A stretch of 64,000 nt of DNA from an uncultured Eubacteriales bacterium (GCA_900549645.1 URPD01000001.1:1-64000); one strand, 5' to 3'; shown: positions 42,994 to 52,623, counted from the first letter of the stretch. Numbers and translations are program-made. The notes: a model not told the origin generated them from the letters alone.

Positions 42994-43359
42994 ATGGGCG
43001 AAAATTATATCACCTGCCGCGAAGAGAACGGCAGTATCAATATTTCTGAGGACGTTATCACCAGCCTTGTGCGCAGTGCCATCTCCGAAGTTGACGGCGT
43101 TGCCGGCCTTTCCAACACCGCAGGCGCGGAGTTTGCGGAGCTTCTCGGCCTCAAGACCGTTTCCCGCGGCGTAAAGGTGCAGTTTGTGGATGGCTCGAAG
43201 ATCATAGTTGACGCTATCATCACGGTGCTTTACGGCTGCAATATCGTCGCCGTCGCGCGCAGTGTGCAGGAAAAGCTGATGACGCTTGTTCAGTCCACCA
43301 CCGGTATCGACAACGCCGAGATAAACGTTCACGTTTCCGGCGTGGCCTTTGAAAAATAA
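42994..43359 (+). CDS. Asp23/Gls24 family (YqhY-like) protein
   Basis: A 121-residue Asp23/DUF322 protein (SINISEDVITSLVRSAISEVDGVAGL..., GVKVQFVDGSKIIVDAIITVLYG). The Bacillus homologue YqhY sits at the same place before nusB and affects acetyl-CoA carboxylase activity. GGAGG precedes the ATG. It is the first gene of the vegetative operon downstream of spoIIIA. Confidence 0.92.
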   Translation: MGENYITCREENGSINISEDVITSLVRSAISEVDGVAGLSNTAGAEFAELLGLKTVSRGVKVQFVDGSKIIVDAIITVLYGCNIVAVARSVQEKLMTLVQSTTGIDNAEINVHVSGVAFEK

Positions 43360-43377
43360 TTATCCGGAGGGAAAGAC

Positions 43378-43857
43378 ATGAACAGAAGCACCGCCCGCGA
43401 AATAGCGATACAGCTATGCTTTGCCGGGGCGAACGGCAAGCTGAGCGCAGACGAGCTGCTTGACAGCTTCTTTGCCGAAGAGCACTATGCATCTCTCGCC
43501 GCCGAGGACGAGCTGTACAGCGAGTACCCGGATGATAAGCAGATGGACTATATCCGCCGTCTCGTCAAGCTCATTGACGAGAACCGCAATGAGTTCGACG
43601 GCTTTATAGAGCGCTACTCTCACGGCTGGAAAGTGGAGCGCATTTCCAAAACGGCGCTCGCAGTCCTGCGCTGCGCCCTGTGTGAGATAATCTATATGGA
43701 TGATATCCCAGACTCCGCCGCAATTAACGAAGCGGTGGAGCTTGACAAGGGCTATGACGAGCCGGACACAGTTGCCTTCGTGAACGGCGTTCTCGGCGGC
43801 TTCATGCGCGGAGAAAAGAGCGCCGCTGAGGCGGAAGCCGTCACCGACGCCGAGTAA
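43378..43857 (+). CDS. nusB: Transcription antitermination factor NusB
   Basis: A 159-residue NusB with the helical RNA-binding fold (STAREIAIQLCFAG..., HGWKVERISKTALAVLRCALCEIIYMDDIPDSAAINEAVELDKGYDEPDTVAFVNGVLGGF). It acts with NusE at boxA in rRNA antitermination. The last 15 residues are an acidic Ala/Glu extension. CCGGAGGG precedes the ATG. Confidence 0.95.
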   Translation: MNRSTAREIAIQLCFAGANGKLSADELLDSFFAEEHYASLAAEDELYSEYPDDKQMDYIRRLVKLIDENRNEFDGFIERYSHGWKVERISKTALAVLRCALCEIIYMDDIPDSAAINEAVELDKGYDEPDTVAFVNGVLGGFMRGEKSAAEAEAVTDAE

Positions 43858-43860
43858 GCC

Positions 43861-45081
43861 ATGGAAAAGCCCGTGTTGACGGTAAGCGAGCTTAACGAGC
43901 GCATAAAAAATCTCATCGAGTCCGATCCGATGCTCGGCGAGGTCTGCGTTCGCGGCGAGCTGTCCAACTACAAGATATACCCCTCAGGGCACCATTATTT
44001 CACGCTCAAGGACAGTGAGAGCAGTCTGCGCTGCGTCATGTTCAAAAGCAGCGCTTCAAAGCTGCGCTTCCGCCCGGAGAGCGGCATGGGCGTTACGGCG
44101 TACGGACGTATCGCCGTATATCCGCGCGACGGCGCATATCAGCTCTACTGCACCGGTCTGATGCCTGAGGGCATGGGCGACCTTCAGGTTGCCTATGAGC
44201 AGCTGAAAGCCAAGCTCAGCGCTGAGGGACTGTTTGACCGCGCGCATAAAAAGCCGCTGCCGCAGTTTCCGGACAAGATAGCGATCATAACCTCTTCCGC
44301 GGGCGCCGCGGTGCACGATATGATACGTATTCTCGGCCACCGCTGGCCGATGACGAAGGTCGTGCTGCTGCCGGTGCGTGTGCAGGGAGTTGAGGCTCCG
44401 GCCGAGATAGCCGGGGCTATCAGGTACGCAAACGAATTTAAGGTCGCAGACCTTATAATCACAGGCCGCGGTGGCGGCTCGATAGAGGATCTATGGGCGT
44501 TCAACGACGAGAGGGTAGCGCGGGCTATCTACGCGTCTGAGCTGCCGGTGATATCCGCCGTCGGGCATGAGCCGGACGTCACGATATCCGACTATGTCGC
44601 GGATCTGCGCGCGTCCACGCCGTCAAACGCGGCGGAGCTTGCAGTTCCCGATATGCGCGAGGTTGCAGAGCAGCTTCAGGGCATGGAGATACGCAGTGCG
44701 CAGTCCATGGCGAAGCGGCTGATGCAGTTGCGTGAGCGGCTTTCGGGCTATGCGTCGAAGCGCGTGATGACAGACCCGTCCGTGTTGATTGATAACCGCC
44801 GCATGGAGCTTGATATGAGCCGCGAACGGCTCGTATCCGTCATGGAGCGCGGCATTACCGCGAGGCGGCACGGCTATGTCCGGCTCGCCTCAGCGCTGGA
44901 CGCCATGAGTCCGCTCCGCGTCCTTACGCGCGGCTACGCTATCGCAAGCGACGAGATGGGCGCAGTCGTCAAGAGCGCCGCTCAGCTCAGACCGGGCGAC
45001 GGCGTGACGCTTCGCGTCGCGGACGGCAGCATCGGCTGCACGGTGAACACCGTTACGCCCGATAAGAATTTGGAGGATTAA
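43861..45081 (+). CDS. xseA: Exodeoxyribonuclease VII large subunit
   Basis: A 406-residue XseA. It has an N-terminal OB-fold (VRGELSNYKIYPSGHHYFTLKD), a catalytic core (ITSSAGAAVHDMIRILGHRWP, GRGGGSIEDLWAFNDE, SAVGHEPDVTISDYVADLRASTPSNAAE), a long coiled coil and a C-terminal RGYAIA segment. With XseB it degrades single-stranded DNA. It lies 4 bases after nusB and 2 bases before xseB. Confidence 0.96.
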   Translation: MEKPVLTVSELNERIKNLIESDPMLGEVCVRGELSNYKIYPSGHHYFTLKDSESSLRCVMFKSSASKLRFRPESGMGVTAYGRIAVYPRDGAYQLYCTGLMPEGMGDLQVAYEQLKAKLSAEGLFDRAHKKPLPQFPDKIAIITSSAGAAVHDMIRILGHRWPMTKVVLLPVRVQGVEAPAEIAGAIRYANEFKVADLIITGRGGGSIEDLWAFNDERVARAIYASELPVISAVGHEPDVTISDYVADLRASTPSNAAELAVPDMREVAEQLQGMEIRSAQSMAKRLMQLRERLSGYASKRVMTDPSVLIDNRRMELDMSRERLVSVMERGITARRHGYVRLASALDAMSPLRVLTRGYAIASDEMGAVVKSAAQLRPGDGVTLRVADGSIGCTVNTVTPDKNLED

Positions 45082-45082
45082 A

Positions 45083-45316
45083 ATGGCCGGAAAAAAGCTC
45101 AGCTTTGAACAGTCCATGGCGCGGCTCGATGAGATAGTGCGCCATCTTGAGAAGGGCGACATGCCGCTCAACGACTCTCTTGCGCTTTTCGAGGAGGGGA
45201 CGGCGCTTATCCGTTCCTGCGAAAAGCAGCTCGACGAGGCGGAACAGAAAGTGGTAAAACTCAGAAAGGGTCCCGACAGGCAGCCGGAAACGCTTCCGTT
45301 TGAGGACGAAAACTAA
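45083..45316 (+). CDS. xseB: Exodeoxyribonuclease VII small subunit
   Basis: A 77-residue XseB: SFEQSMARLDEIVRHLEKGDMPLNDSLALFEEGTALIRSCEKQLDEAEQKV, the typical two-helix subunit. It is directly coupled behind xseA. Confidence 0.95.
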   Translation: MAGKKLSFEQSMARLDEIVRHLEKGDMPLNDSLALFEEGTALIRSCEKQLDEAEQKVVKLRKGPDRQPETLPFEDEN

Positions 45317-45318
45317 AG

Positions 45319-46188
45319 ATGAATACTAAGGAATATAAAGCGCTGGTCGAGTCCGCGCTGGAGCGGAGCTTCGCCGGTGCGGCGGGTATGCCGCTTGAGG
45401 GGCTTGCCGAAGCGATGAAATACAGCCTTCTTGCCGGCGGCAAGAGGATCAGGCCGATACTCGTGCTTGAGTTCTGCCGCATCTCCGGCGGAGACATAGA
45501 TGTGGCGCTTCCCGTCGCCTGCGCGATAGAGATGCTGCATACTTACAGCCTTATACATGACGACCTGCCCTGCATGGATAACGACGATCTGCGCCGCGGC
45601 AAGCCGACGAATCACGTCGTCTACGGCGAATGCACGGCGACCCTCGCCGGTGACGCGCTTCAGGCGGAAGCCTTCGGCACGATCCTGAGAAGCAGTCTGC
45701 CCGCGGAGCGCCGCGCCGCCTGCGCAGAAATTCTCGCCAACGCCGTCGGCCTTGACGGCATGTGCGGCGGGCAGTATCTCGACATGCTCGGCGAGGGCAA
45801 GCCGCTCACTGCCGGGGATTTGGACGAAATAAACTCTCGCAAGACGGGCGCGTTGCTTATCGCCGCCTGCCAGATGGGCGTCGCCGCTGCTGGCGGAAAC
45901 GAAAAGATGCTTGAAGCCGCCGCGCGGTTCGGCGCGTCGATAGGCATGGCCTTCCAGATACGCGACGACATGCTCGACGTTCTCAGCACCGCCGAAGAGC
46001 TGGGTAAGCCCATCGGCTCCGACGCCGAGGAGCACAAAAACACCTATATGGCGCTGCTTGGCGAAAAGAAGTGCATGGAGCTTGTCGTGCACCTCACGGA
46101 GCAGGCCAAGTCCGCTCTCGGCGAAGCGTTCACGGATACGGCGTTTCTCTGCGAGCTTGCCGATTCCATGGTCAGTAGGCTTAAATGA
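45319..46188 (+). CDS. ispA: Polyprenyl diphosphate synthase (farnesyl/geranylgeranyl type)
   Basis: A 289-residue trans-prenyltransferase with first Asp-rich motif DDLPCMDND, second Asp-rich motif DDMLD and LAGGKRIRPIL. It makes farnesyl (or geranylgeranyl) diphosphate for undecaprenyl and quinone lipids. Product length cannot be fixed by reading. It sits between xseB and dxs, giving two consecutive isoprenoid genes. Confidence 0.93.
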   Translation: MNTKEYKALVESALERSFAGAAGMPLEGLAEAMKYSLLAGGKRIRPILVLEFCRISGGDIDVALPVACAIEMLHTYSLIHDDLPCMDNDDLRRGKPTNHVVYGECTATLAGDALQAEAFGTILRSSLPAERRAACAEILANAVGLDGMCGGQYLDMLGEGKPLTAGDLDEINSRKTGALLIAACQMGVAAAGGNEKMLEAAARFGASIGMAFQIRDDMLDVLSTAEELGKPIGSDAEEHKNTYMALLGEKKCMELVVHLTEQAKSALGEAFTDTAFLCELADSMVSRLK

Positions 46189-46219
46189 GCTAATATATAA
46201 ATAACTTTCGAGGTTTGTT

Positions 46220-48067
46220 TTGAGTATTTTAGAGAGAATAAATTCCTCAAATGATATAAAAAAGCTGCCTGAGGAAGCGCTCAAGCCTCTGTGTCAGGAG
46301 CTGCGGGATTATATGATAAGCAGCATATCCCGCACGGGCGGGCATCTCGCGTCGAATCTCGGCGCCGTTGAGCTTACCGTCGCGCTGCATCGCGTGTATG
46401 ATACCTCGCGCGACCGGGTGGTCTTCGACGTCGGCCATCAGAGCTATGTCCACAAAATCATAACCGGCAGACGCGACAGCTTCGGTACGCTTCGCCAGCA
46501 CGGCGGTCTTTCCGGTTTCCCGAAGCCGTATGAGAGTGACGACGACGCTTTCATCGCGGGTCACGCGTCAAACTCCGTGTCCGTAGCGCTCGGTATGGCA
46601 AGAGCCAGAACACTGAGCCACGCGGATTATGACGTTGCCGCGATAATAGGGGACGGCGCGCTCAGCGGCGGACTTGCGTACGAGGGGCTTGCGAACGCCG
46701 CGGCGAGCGGCGAACCGCTTGTTGTCATCCTTAACGACAACAACATGTCCATAAACGAGAACGTCGGCGGGACGGCGAGGCTGCTTGAGGGGCTTCGCGT
46801 CAGGCCCGGATATATCAGCTTCAAGCGCTGGTACCGCGACGTGTTCACGAAGCTTCCGGGACTTTATAAATTCAATCACGCAATAAAAGAATGGCTGAAA
46901 AAGCGTCTGCTTCCCGGCAATGTTTTCAGCGGTATGGGCATGTATTATCTCGGCCCCGTCGACGGGCACGATATAAGCAAGCTCGAAACCGTGATACACT
47001 GGGCGCGCGAGTTGGGAAAACCCGTGCTCGTCCATGTCGTCACGAAGAAGGGCAAGGGCTACAAATACGCCGAGGAGCACCCGGAGAAGTTCCACGGGGT
47101 GGGACGCTTTGATATTGAGACCGGCGAGCTGCACGACTCCGGAGACTGCTTTTCCGCGAAGATGGGCGAGTCTCTGAGCAAGCTTGCCGACAGCGACGGA
47201 CGCATAATCGGAATTACGGCGGCGATGTCCTCCGGAACGGGAATGGACGTCTTTTCCGCGGCGCACCCCGACAGGTTCTTTGACGTCGGCATTGCGGAGG
47301 GGCACGCCGTTTCTATGGCCGGCGGCATGGCGAAGCAAGGGATGGTGCCCGTTTTCGCCGTGTATTCAAGCTTCCTCCAGCGCGGCTATGATATGCTCAT
47401 TCACGATGTCGCGCTGCAAAATCTGCATGTTGTATTCTGCGTTGACAGAGCCGGACTTGTCGGCAGCGACGGGGAAACTCATCACGGCGTATTTGACGTC
47501 AGCTATCTCAGCTCGGTTCCCGATATGACCGTGCTGTGTCCCGCGAGCTACGCAGAGCTTGAAGCGATGCTGCACGCGGCAATATATGATATCACCGGCT
47601 CCGTGGCGATACGTTATCCCCGCGGCGGCGAGGGCGTATACACCGCATGTAATACCGCGCCCGAAACGCTCCTGCGCGAGGGCGGCGACGTCACGCTGGT
47701 CTGCTACGGCATAATGACAAACGAGGCTCTTGAAGCGGCGGAACGTCTGGCCGCCGCGGGAGTCAGCGCTGAGGTAATAAAGCTCAGCATGATTAAGCCG
47801 CCGGATTTTGACCTCATCATGCGTTCACTGCGCAAAACAGGGAAATTGCTCATCTCCGAGGATGTGTGCGAGGCCGGCTGTGTCGGCTCGCGCATACTTG
47901 AGGAGGCGGCAATAAATGAGATCGACGTCCGCGCCGCGAAGCTTCTGAATCTGGGCGAAGGCATCGTTCCGCACGGCACCGTTGCGGAGCTGCTGCACGA
48001 CTTTGGCCTTGACGCGGACGGTATCGCCGGTGCGGCCACGGAAATGATGGATAAGGACTTGAAATAA
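46220..48067 (+). CDS. dxs: 1-deoxy-D-xylulose-5-phosphate synthase
   Basis: A 615-residue thiamine-diphosphate enzyme starting the MEP isoprenoid pathway from pyruvate and glyceraldehyde-3-phosphate. Blocks are VVFDVGHQSYVHKIITGR, the TPP site IGDGALSGGLAYEGLANAA...LNDNNMSI, GPVDGHD, HVVTKKGKGY, and FDVGIAEGHAVSMAGGMAKQG. The start is TTG at 46220 with GAGG upstream; the protein then begins ILERINSSNDIKKLP as in homologues. Confidence 0.95.
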   Translation: MSILERINSSNDIKKLPEEALKPLCQELRDYMISSISRTGGHLASNLGAVELTVALHRVYDTSRDRVVFDVGHQSYVHKIITGRRDSFGTLRQHGGLSGFPKPYESDDDAFIAGHASNSVSVALGMARARTLSHADYDVAAIIGDGALSGGLAYEGLANAAASGEPLVVILNDNNMSINENVGGTARLLEGLRVRPGYISFKRWYRDVFTKLPGLYKFNHAIKEWLKKRLLPGNVFSGMGMYYLGPVDGHDISKLETVIHWARELGKPVLVHVVTKKGKGYKYAEEHPEKFHGVGRFDIETGELHDSGDCFSAKMGESLSKLADSDGRIIGITAAMSSGTGMDVFSAAHPDRFFDVGIAEGHAVSMAGGMAKQGMVPVFAVYSSFLQRGYDMLIHDVALQNLHVVFCVDRAGLVGSDGETHHGVFDVSYLSSVPDMTVLCPASYAELEAMLHAAIYDITGSVAIRYPRGGEGVYTACNTAPETLLREGGDVTLVCYGIMTNEALEAAERLAAAGVSAEVIKLSMIKPPDFDLIMRSLRKTGKLLISEDVCEAGCVGSRILEEAAINEIDVRAAKLLNLGEGIVPHGTVAELLHDFGLDADGIAGAATEMMDKDLK

Positions 48068-48070
48068 GGC

Positions 48071-48865
48071 ATGAAAAAAGTCAGACTGGATCAGCGCGTA
48101 TATGAGCTTGGCCTCACAGAAAGCCGCGAGCGGGCGAAAACTACCGTTATGAGCGGCATTGTGTTCGTCAACGGGCAGCGCGCGGACAAGCCGGGGATGC
48201 CAGTCGATCCGGACGCCGACATCGAGGTGCGCGGAGTCGCGCTGCCGTTTGTAAGCCGCGGCGGCTTCAAGCTCGATAAGGCGCTAAAGGTTTTCCCGGT
48301 CGACCCAGCGGGCAAGACATGTATTGACTGCGGCGCTTCGACCGGCGGTTTCACGGACGTCCTTTTGCAGCACGGCGCGGCGAAGGTCTACGCCGTTGAC
48401 GTCGGCTATGGCCAGCTTGCGTGGAAGCTCAGGAATGACGAGCGCGTCATAAATCTTGAGCGCACGAACCTACGCTATGTGACGGAGGAGCAGATTCCGG
48501 AGCTTCTCGACATCGCCGTGATGGATGTGTCCTTCATCTCCGTAAAGCTCGTTCTTCCCGCAGTCCAGCGCCTTCTCAAGCCGGAGGCGGATATTGTCTG
48601 CCTTATAAAGCCGCAGTTTGAGGCCGGGCGCGAGGAAGTCGGCAAAAATGGCGTCGTGCGCGACAGCGCGGTGCATAAAGAGGTCATCCACAGCGTTCTC
48701 GACTTTGCGCCGGGAATAGGACTGACTCCCGTAGGGCTTGACTTCTCCCCGATAAAGGGGCCTGAAGGAAATATTGAATATATCTGTCACATGAAAAACG
48801 GCAACTTCGCCGCGCTGCAGTTGGATGTTGACGCGGTCGTTGCAGCGTCGCACGAGACGCTTTGA
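48071..48865 (+). CDS. tlyA: TlyA-family rRNA 2'-O-methyltransferase/hemolysin-like protein
   Basis: A 264-residue protein with an N-terminal S4 RNA-binding domain (RLDQRVYELGLTESRERAKTTVMSGIVFVNGQRADKPG) and an FtsJ-like SAM methyltransferase domain (CIDCGASTGGFTDVLLQHGAAKVYAVDVGYGQL, DVSFISVKLVLPAV, IKPQFEAG). In mycobacteria TlyA methylates 16S and 23S rRNA. Its position after dxs is conserved in Firmicutes. Confidence 0.93.
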   Translation: MKKVRLDQRVYELGLTESRERAKTTVMSGIVFVNGQRADKPGMPVDPDADIEVRGVALPFVSRGGFKLDKALKVFPVDPAGKTCIDCGASTGGFTDVLLQHGAAKVYAVDVGYGQLAWKLRNDERVINLERTNLRYVTEEQIPELLDIAVMDVSFISVKLVLPAVQRLLKPEADIVCLIKPQFEAGREEVGKNGVVRDSAVHKEVIHSVLDFAPGIGLTPVGLDFSPIKGPEGNIEYICHMKNGNFAALQLDVDAVVAASHETL

Positions 48866-48874
48866 GGATAGCTT

Positions 48875-49720
48875 ATGATAGCGATATGCCCGAATCCTTT
48901 TCGTGATTCAGAATTGAAATATACCCGGCAGGCGGCAGAAATGCTTCACGCCGCAGGGTATGAAACGGCAATATGCCCGGTTTTTGCCGAGGATGTGCCG
49001 CAGGTGATACCCAAAGATATTGAAACAACAACGCTTGACTCCGTCCGGAGCAGGTGTTCCCTTGTCGTCGTCATCGGCGGCGACGGGACGATCCTTGCCG
49101 CCGCGCGGCAGCTGCACAATGCCGATATTCCAATTCTCGGCGTTAACCTCGGCTCAAAGGGCTTTATGGCGGCTCTGGAGCCGGAGCATATGCAGCTCAT
49201 CGTCAAGGCCGCGGCGGGGGAGTATACAGTCAGCCGCAGGATGATGCTCGACATCGAGCTTGAGCGCGGCGGCGAGATCATATACCGCGACAAGGCTCTG
49301 AACGACGTCGTTCTGCACGGATACGGCGACTGTATCAGGCTTACCGCGTGGTGCGCGGGCAACAGGATAACAAGCTTTTCCGGAGACGGGATAATTCTCT
49401 CGACGCCGACCGGTTCTACCGGCTACTCCATGTCCGCGGGCGGCCCGATCGTCGAACCGGAGGCGTCCGCTATAATTGTAAGTCCCATATGCGCGCACAT
49501 GATGAGCGCGCGGAGCTACGTGCTCGGCGCTTCGCATGACGTAACGGTTCTGGCCGAAAAGCTCCACGGCCGCAGGGCGTATATCTCCGTCGACGGCAAC
49601 TCCGTAATGGATCTTGCAAACGGCGACCTGCTCCGCGTACACCGCTCAGAGCGATGCATCCTTATGGCCGATATGGGGCTGAAAAGCTTCTTTGACCTTG
49701 CTTTTGAAAAACTCACCTGA
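48875..49720 (+). CDS. nadK: NAD kinase
   Basis: A 281-residue ATP/NAD kinase making NADP. It has the GGDGT motif (VVIGGDGTILAAARQ), the LNDVVLHGYG substrate block, and the long conserved segment GDGIILSTPTGSTGYSMSAGGPIVEP. It is placed between tlyA and argR, as in many Clostridia. GAGG precedes the ATG. Confidence 0.95.
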   Translation: MIAICPNPFRDSELKYTRQAAEMLHAAGYETAICPVFAEDVPQVIPKDIETTTLDSVRSRCSLVVVIGGDGTILAAARQLHNADIPILGVNLGSKGFMAALEPEHMQLIVKAAAGEYTVSRRMMLDIELERGGEIIYRDKALNDVVLHGYGDCIRLTAWCAGNRITSFSGDGIILSTPTGSTGYSMSAGGPIVEPEASAIIVSPICAHMMSARSYVLGASHDVTVLAEKLHGRRAYISVDGNSVMDLANGDLLRVHRSERCILMADMGLKSFFDLAFEKLT

Positions 49721-49743
49721 TTTGAAAAACAGGAGGAAAACAT

Positions 49744-50193
49744 ATGAAACCCGGCAGACAGAACGCGATACTTGAAATAATCAGCGAAAAGGATATCGAA
49801 ACTCAGAACCAGCTCATGCAGGAGCTGGCGGCCCGCGGCGTGAAGAGCACTCAGGCCACGCTGTCGAGAGACATCAAGGACATGCGCCTTGTCAAGGAGC
49901 TTGGCCCCAGCGGCAATTACCGCTATGTCGTCGCGGCCAAGACCGAAACCGCCGATCTCGATGTGCGCCTGAAAAAGATTTTGCGCGAGAGTCTGGTGTC
50001 ATACGACGTTGCCCAGAATCTGCTCATAATCCGTACTCTGCCGGGACTGGCATCGGCGGCCTGCTCGACGTTTGACAGTATGGAGATAGAAAACCTTGTC
50101 GGCACCCTCGCGGGGGACGACACCGCGTTTCTCGCAATGCGTGACAAGGAGTCCGCAGTCAAGCTTTATCACGAGATAGAAACCATTTATTGA
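49744..50193 (+). CDS. argR: Arginine repressor ArgR/AhrC
   Basis: A 149-residue regulator with an N-terminal winged helix (RQNAILEIISEKDIETQNQLMQELAARGVKSTQATLSRDIKDMRLVKE) and a C-terminal oligomerisation/arginine-binding domain (PGLASAACSTFD...GTLAGDDTAFL). It represses arginine synthesis and activates catabolism in Bacillus. AGGAGG precedes the ATG. No ARG box was identified in this window. Confidence 0.94.
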   Translation: MKPGRQNAILEIISEKDIETQNQLMQELAARGVKSTQATLSRDIKDMRLVKELGPSGNYRYVVAAKTETADLDVRLKKILRESLVSYDVAQNLLIIRTLPGLASAACSTFDSMEIENLVGTLAGDDTAFLAMRDKESAVKLYHEIETIY

Positions 50194-50220
50194 CCGCGTT
50201 TCCCGCGGCAGAGGTGCCAT

Positions 50221-51912
50221 ATGCTTAATGAGCTTCACATTGAGAATATAGCCGTTATCGAAAGGGCGGACATCACGTTTACCGCCGGACTCAACGTTCT
50301 GACCGGCGAGACCGGCGCCGGTAAATCCATAGTCATCGACTCCATCGGAGCCGTCCTCGGAGAGCGCGTCAGCCGCGAGCTTGTCAGGCACGGCGCGGAA
50401 AAAGGCGTCGTGACCGCCGTATTCAGCGTGGACGGCTGTGAGCAGTGGCTGGCCGATAACGAGATCGACACGGACGACGAGCTGATTTTGCAGCGCCGCA
50501 TAACGGCCGACGGCAAAACCAGCTGCCGCATCTGCGGCGTCCCCGCGACAGCGGCTCAGATGAAGGAGCTTGCCGCGCGTCTTGTCGATATTCACGGCCA
50601 GAACGACGGCAGGCAGCTTATGGATGAGCGGCGGCACCTTGAATATCTTGACCTGTTCGGAAATCTCAGCGCGGAGCTTACGGCGTATTCACAGGAATAC
50701 GGTAAATATACCGCGATAAAAAAAGAGATATCGCGCCTGAGCATGGACGAGATTGAAAAGGCCCGCCTGAGCGACAGTCTGCGCTATCAGATAGAGGAGC
50801 TTGAGCGCGCACAGCTGAAGCCGGGGGAGTATGATAGTGTCATCGCCCGGCGCGACCTGCTGCGCAACTCCGAAAAGCTCACCGAGGCGCTTGACGAGGC
50901 GTATAACGCCCTGAACGGCGGAGACGAGAGCGCCGTCACCTTCGCGCAGAACGCCGCTTATTACGCGGGACGCGCGGCGGCCATCGCGCCGGAGCTTGAA
51001 AAGCCGCTTGCCGGGATAAACGACGCGCTCTTCGCTCTGAACGACGCAGCGGAGCTTCTGCGTGATTTCCGCGAAAGCCTTGATTTCTCGCCGGAGGAAT
51101 ATGACCAGCTTGAAAGCCGTGCGGCAGAGCTGAGCAAGCTCCAGCGCAAATATTCCCGCGATGAGGACGGGCTGATAGCCCTGCTTGACGAAAACCGCAA
51201 AAAGCTTGACGGCATCGAATACGCCGACGACCGCATAGCCAAGCTCAAAAGAGAGCTTGAAGCGCAGGAGAAGCAGACCCGCAAAGCCGCCGAAGTTCTG
51301 AGCAAGGCGCGGCGCGCCGCCGCAGAGGAGCTTCAGCGCCGCATAGTCGCAGAACTGCGCGGCCTTAGTATGCCGTCCGTGCGCTTCGCTGTCGAGTTTA
51401 CGCCGATAGAAAATGACTGCGGCTTTGACCGCAGCGGCTGTGACCAGATACGCTTCACAATGTCGGCGAACGCCGGCGAGGAGCTTGGCCGCATCAGCCG
51501 CATTGCATCCGGCGGCGAGCTGAGCCGCATAATGCTGGCGATGAAAAACGTGTTTGCGGAGAATGACCCGGTTCAGACCATGATCTTCGACGAGATCGAC
51601 ACCGGCGTTTCCGGCGTCGCGGCACAGCGTGTCGGTGAAAAGCTGTTTCAGGTCTCACTCGGCAAGCAGGTCATGTGCGTAACGCATCTTCCCCAAATCG
51701 CGGCCATGGCGGACAGCCATTATGTCATCAAAAAGGAAGAGCGCTCCGGCAGAACCTATACCGACGTTCTGCCGCTTGATAAGGAAGGCCGCCTGCGCGA
51801 GCTTGCGCGACTCCACGGCGGCGACAATATCACTGAGCTTACCCTCGCCAGCGCCGCAGAACAGCTTGAAAACGCCGCGAAATTCAAGGAAACGGTCAAA
51901 AATCGGCCTTGA
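50221..51912 (+). CDS. recN: DNA repair protein RecN
   Basis: A 563-residue SMC-like ATPase acting at double-strand breaks. It has an N-terminal Walker A (LTGETGAGKSIVIDSIGAVLG), long coiled coils, a C-terminal signature (ASGGELSRIMLAMK) and Walker B (IFDEIDTGVSGVAAQRVGEKL). RecN closes the conserved operon. The TyrS T-box promoter overlaps its last codons. In Bacillus spoIVB and spo0A follow here; they are absent at this locus. Confidence 0.95.
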   Translation: MLNELHIENIAVIERADITFTAGLNVLTGETGAGKSIVIDSIGAVLGERVSRELVRHGAEKGVVTAVFSVDGCEQWLADNEIDTDDELILQRRITADGKTSCRICGVPATAAQMKELAARLVDIHGQNDGRQLMDERRHLEYLDLFGNLSAELTAYSQEYGKYTAIKKEISRLSMDEIEKARLSDSLRYQIEELERAQLKPGEYDSVIARRDLLRNSEKLTEALDEAYNALNGGDESAVTFAQNAAYYAGRAAAIAPELEKPLAGINDALFALNDAAELLRDFRESLDFSPEEYDQLESRAAELSKLQRKYSRDEDGLIALLDENRKKLDGIEYADDRIAKLKRELEAQEKQTRKAAEVLSKARRAAAEELQRRIVAELRGLSMPSVRFAVEFTPIENDCGFDRSGCDQIRFTMSANAGEELGRISRIASGGELSRIMLAMKNVFAENDPVQTMIFDEIDTGVSGVAAQRVGEKLFQVSLGKQVMCVTHLPQIAAMADSHYVIKKEERSGRTYTDVLPLDKEGRLRELARLHGGDNITELTLASAAEQLENAAKFKETVKNRP

Positions 51913-51937
51913 CATTATCGTTTCGGTGTTGTATAAT
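51909..51937 (+). promoter_or_regulatory. Consensus sigmaA promoter of the tyrS T-box operon
   Basis: TTGACA (51909-51914), a 17-base spacer, and TATAAT (51932-51937). It matches consensus at every position, and its -35 overlaps the recN stop codon. Confidence 0.9.
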
Positions 51938-51943
51938 CCCACA

Positions 51944-52205
51944 AAGACAACGCGATGAAGGACAGGAGTAGTTCGTTTTCATCCCGCGCAGAGAAGCCCC
52001 GGTTGGTGTGAGGGGCGGGGGAGGGGCGAATGAATACAGTCCGGAGCGGCTGGCTGAAAGCGCAAGCGATTAGGCCGTGACGGGTGCGCCCGATACAGCG
52101 CTGAGTGTCAGCACTCACTGAGGTTCAGGCCGCGAGGTCTGAGTATGCAGAGGTGGTACCGCATTTTATGCCCTCTGTCCGTCCGGACAGGGGGCTTTAT
52201 TTTTG
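51944..52205 (+). promoter_or_regulatory. T-box leader, tyrosine-specific
   Basis: Stem I elements are visible: an AGTA S-turn near 51970, then AGAGAAGCCCCGGTTGGTG (GNTG-type apical region), and the specifier region GAATGAATACAGTCC with TAC (Tyr) as specifier. The T-box bulge segment AGAGGTGGTACCGC is at about 52150-52163. The terminator stem GCCCTCTGTCC/GGACAGGGGGC is followed by TTTATTTTT. Uncharged tRNA-Tyr should favour antitermination and raise expression of the redox-like gene and tyrS. Confidence 0.93.
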
Positions 52206-52222
52206 CTCAGGAGGGAATCATA

Positions 52223-52621
52223 TTGGGTATAGGGCAGGACGCCTTGATGCTGCATATGGACGGCTACAATTGTGCTCAGGCCGTTCTCGCATCTGCCGGA
52301 AAGCTCACCGGGCTGGACGAGGCTGAAGCGCTTGCGATAGCCGCCGGGTTCGGCGGCGGACTTCGCTGCGGAGAGGTCTGCGGTGCGGTTTCGGGTGCGG
52401 TGATGACGCTGGGGAAATGCTTTCCGTATAACGACAGCAGCGATATTGAGGCGAAAGCAAAGATAGCGGAACTTGCGCGCAATTTCTGCGCGGAGTTCAA
52501 AGCCCGCTTCGGCGATCTGCGCTGTGACGACATCGTCGGCGACAGGAGCCATTGTAACGAATACATCTGCGCAGCGGCAGAGATGCTTGAAAAAACAATA
52601 ATAGGGAACAGAGGAGAATGA
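52223..52621 (+). CDS. C_GCAxxG_C_C family redox-like protein
   Basis: A 132-residue protein of the C_GCAxxG_C_C family (GYNCAQAVLAS; later GLRCGEVCGAVSGAVMTLG and two further Cys, in LRCDDIVG and HCNEYI). Members are small cysteine proteins, often fused or linked to redox partners; function unknown. The start is TTG at 52223, 8 bases after GGAGGG; ATG 52247 is an alternative. It is the first gene behind the Tyr T-box, overlapping the tyrS region by ATGA. Confidence 0.82.
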   Translation: MGIGQDALMLHMDGYNCAQAVLASAGKLTGLDEAEALAIAAGFGGGLRCGEVCGAVSGAVMTLGKCFPYNDSSDIEAKAKIAELARNFCAEFKARFGDLRCDDIVGDRSHCNEYICAAAEMLEKTIIGNRGE

Positions 52622-52623
52622 AA

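Noticed and set aside
47000..51912. spoIVB/spo0A expected after recN
   Set aside because: The next genes are the T-box operon; no SpoIVB or Spo0A sequence is present in the window.
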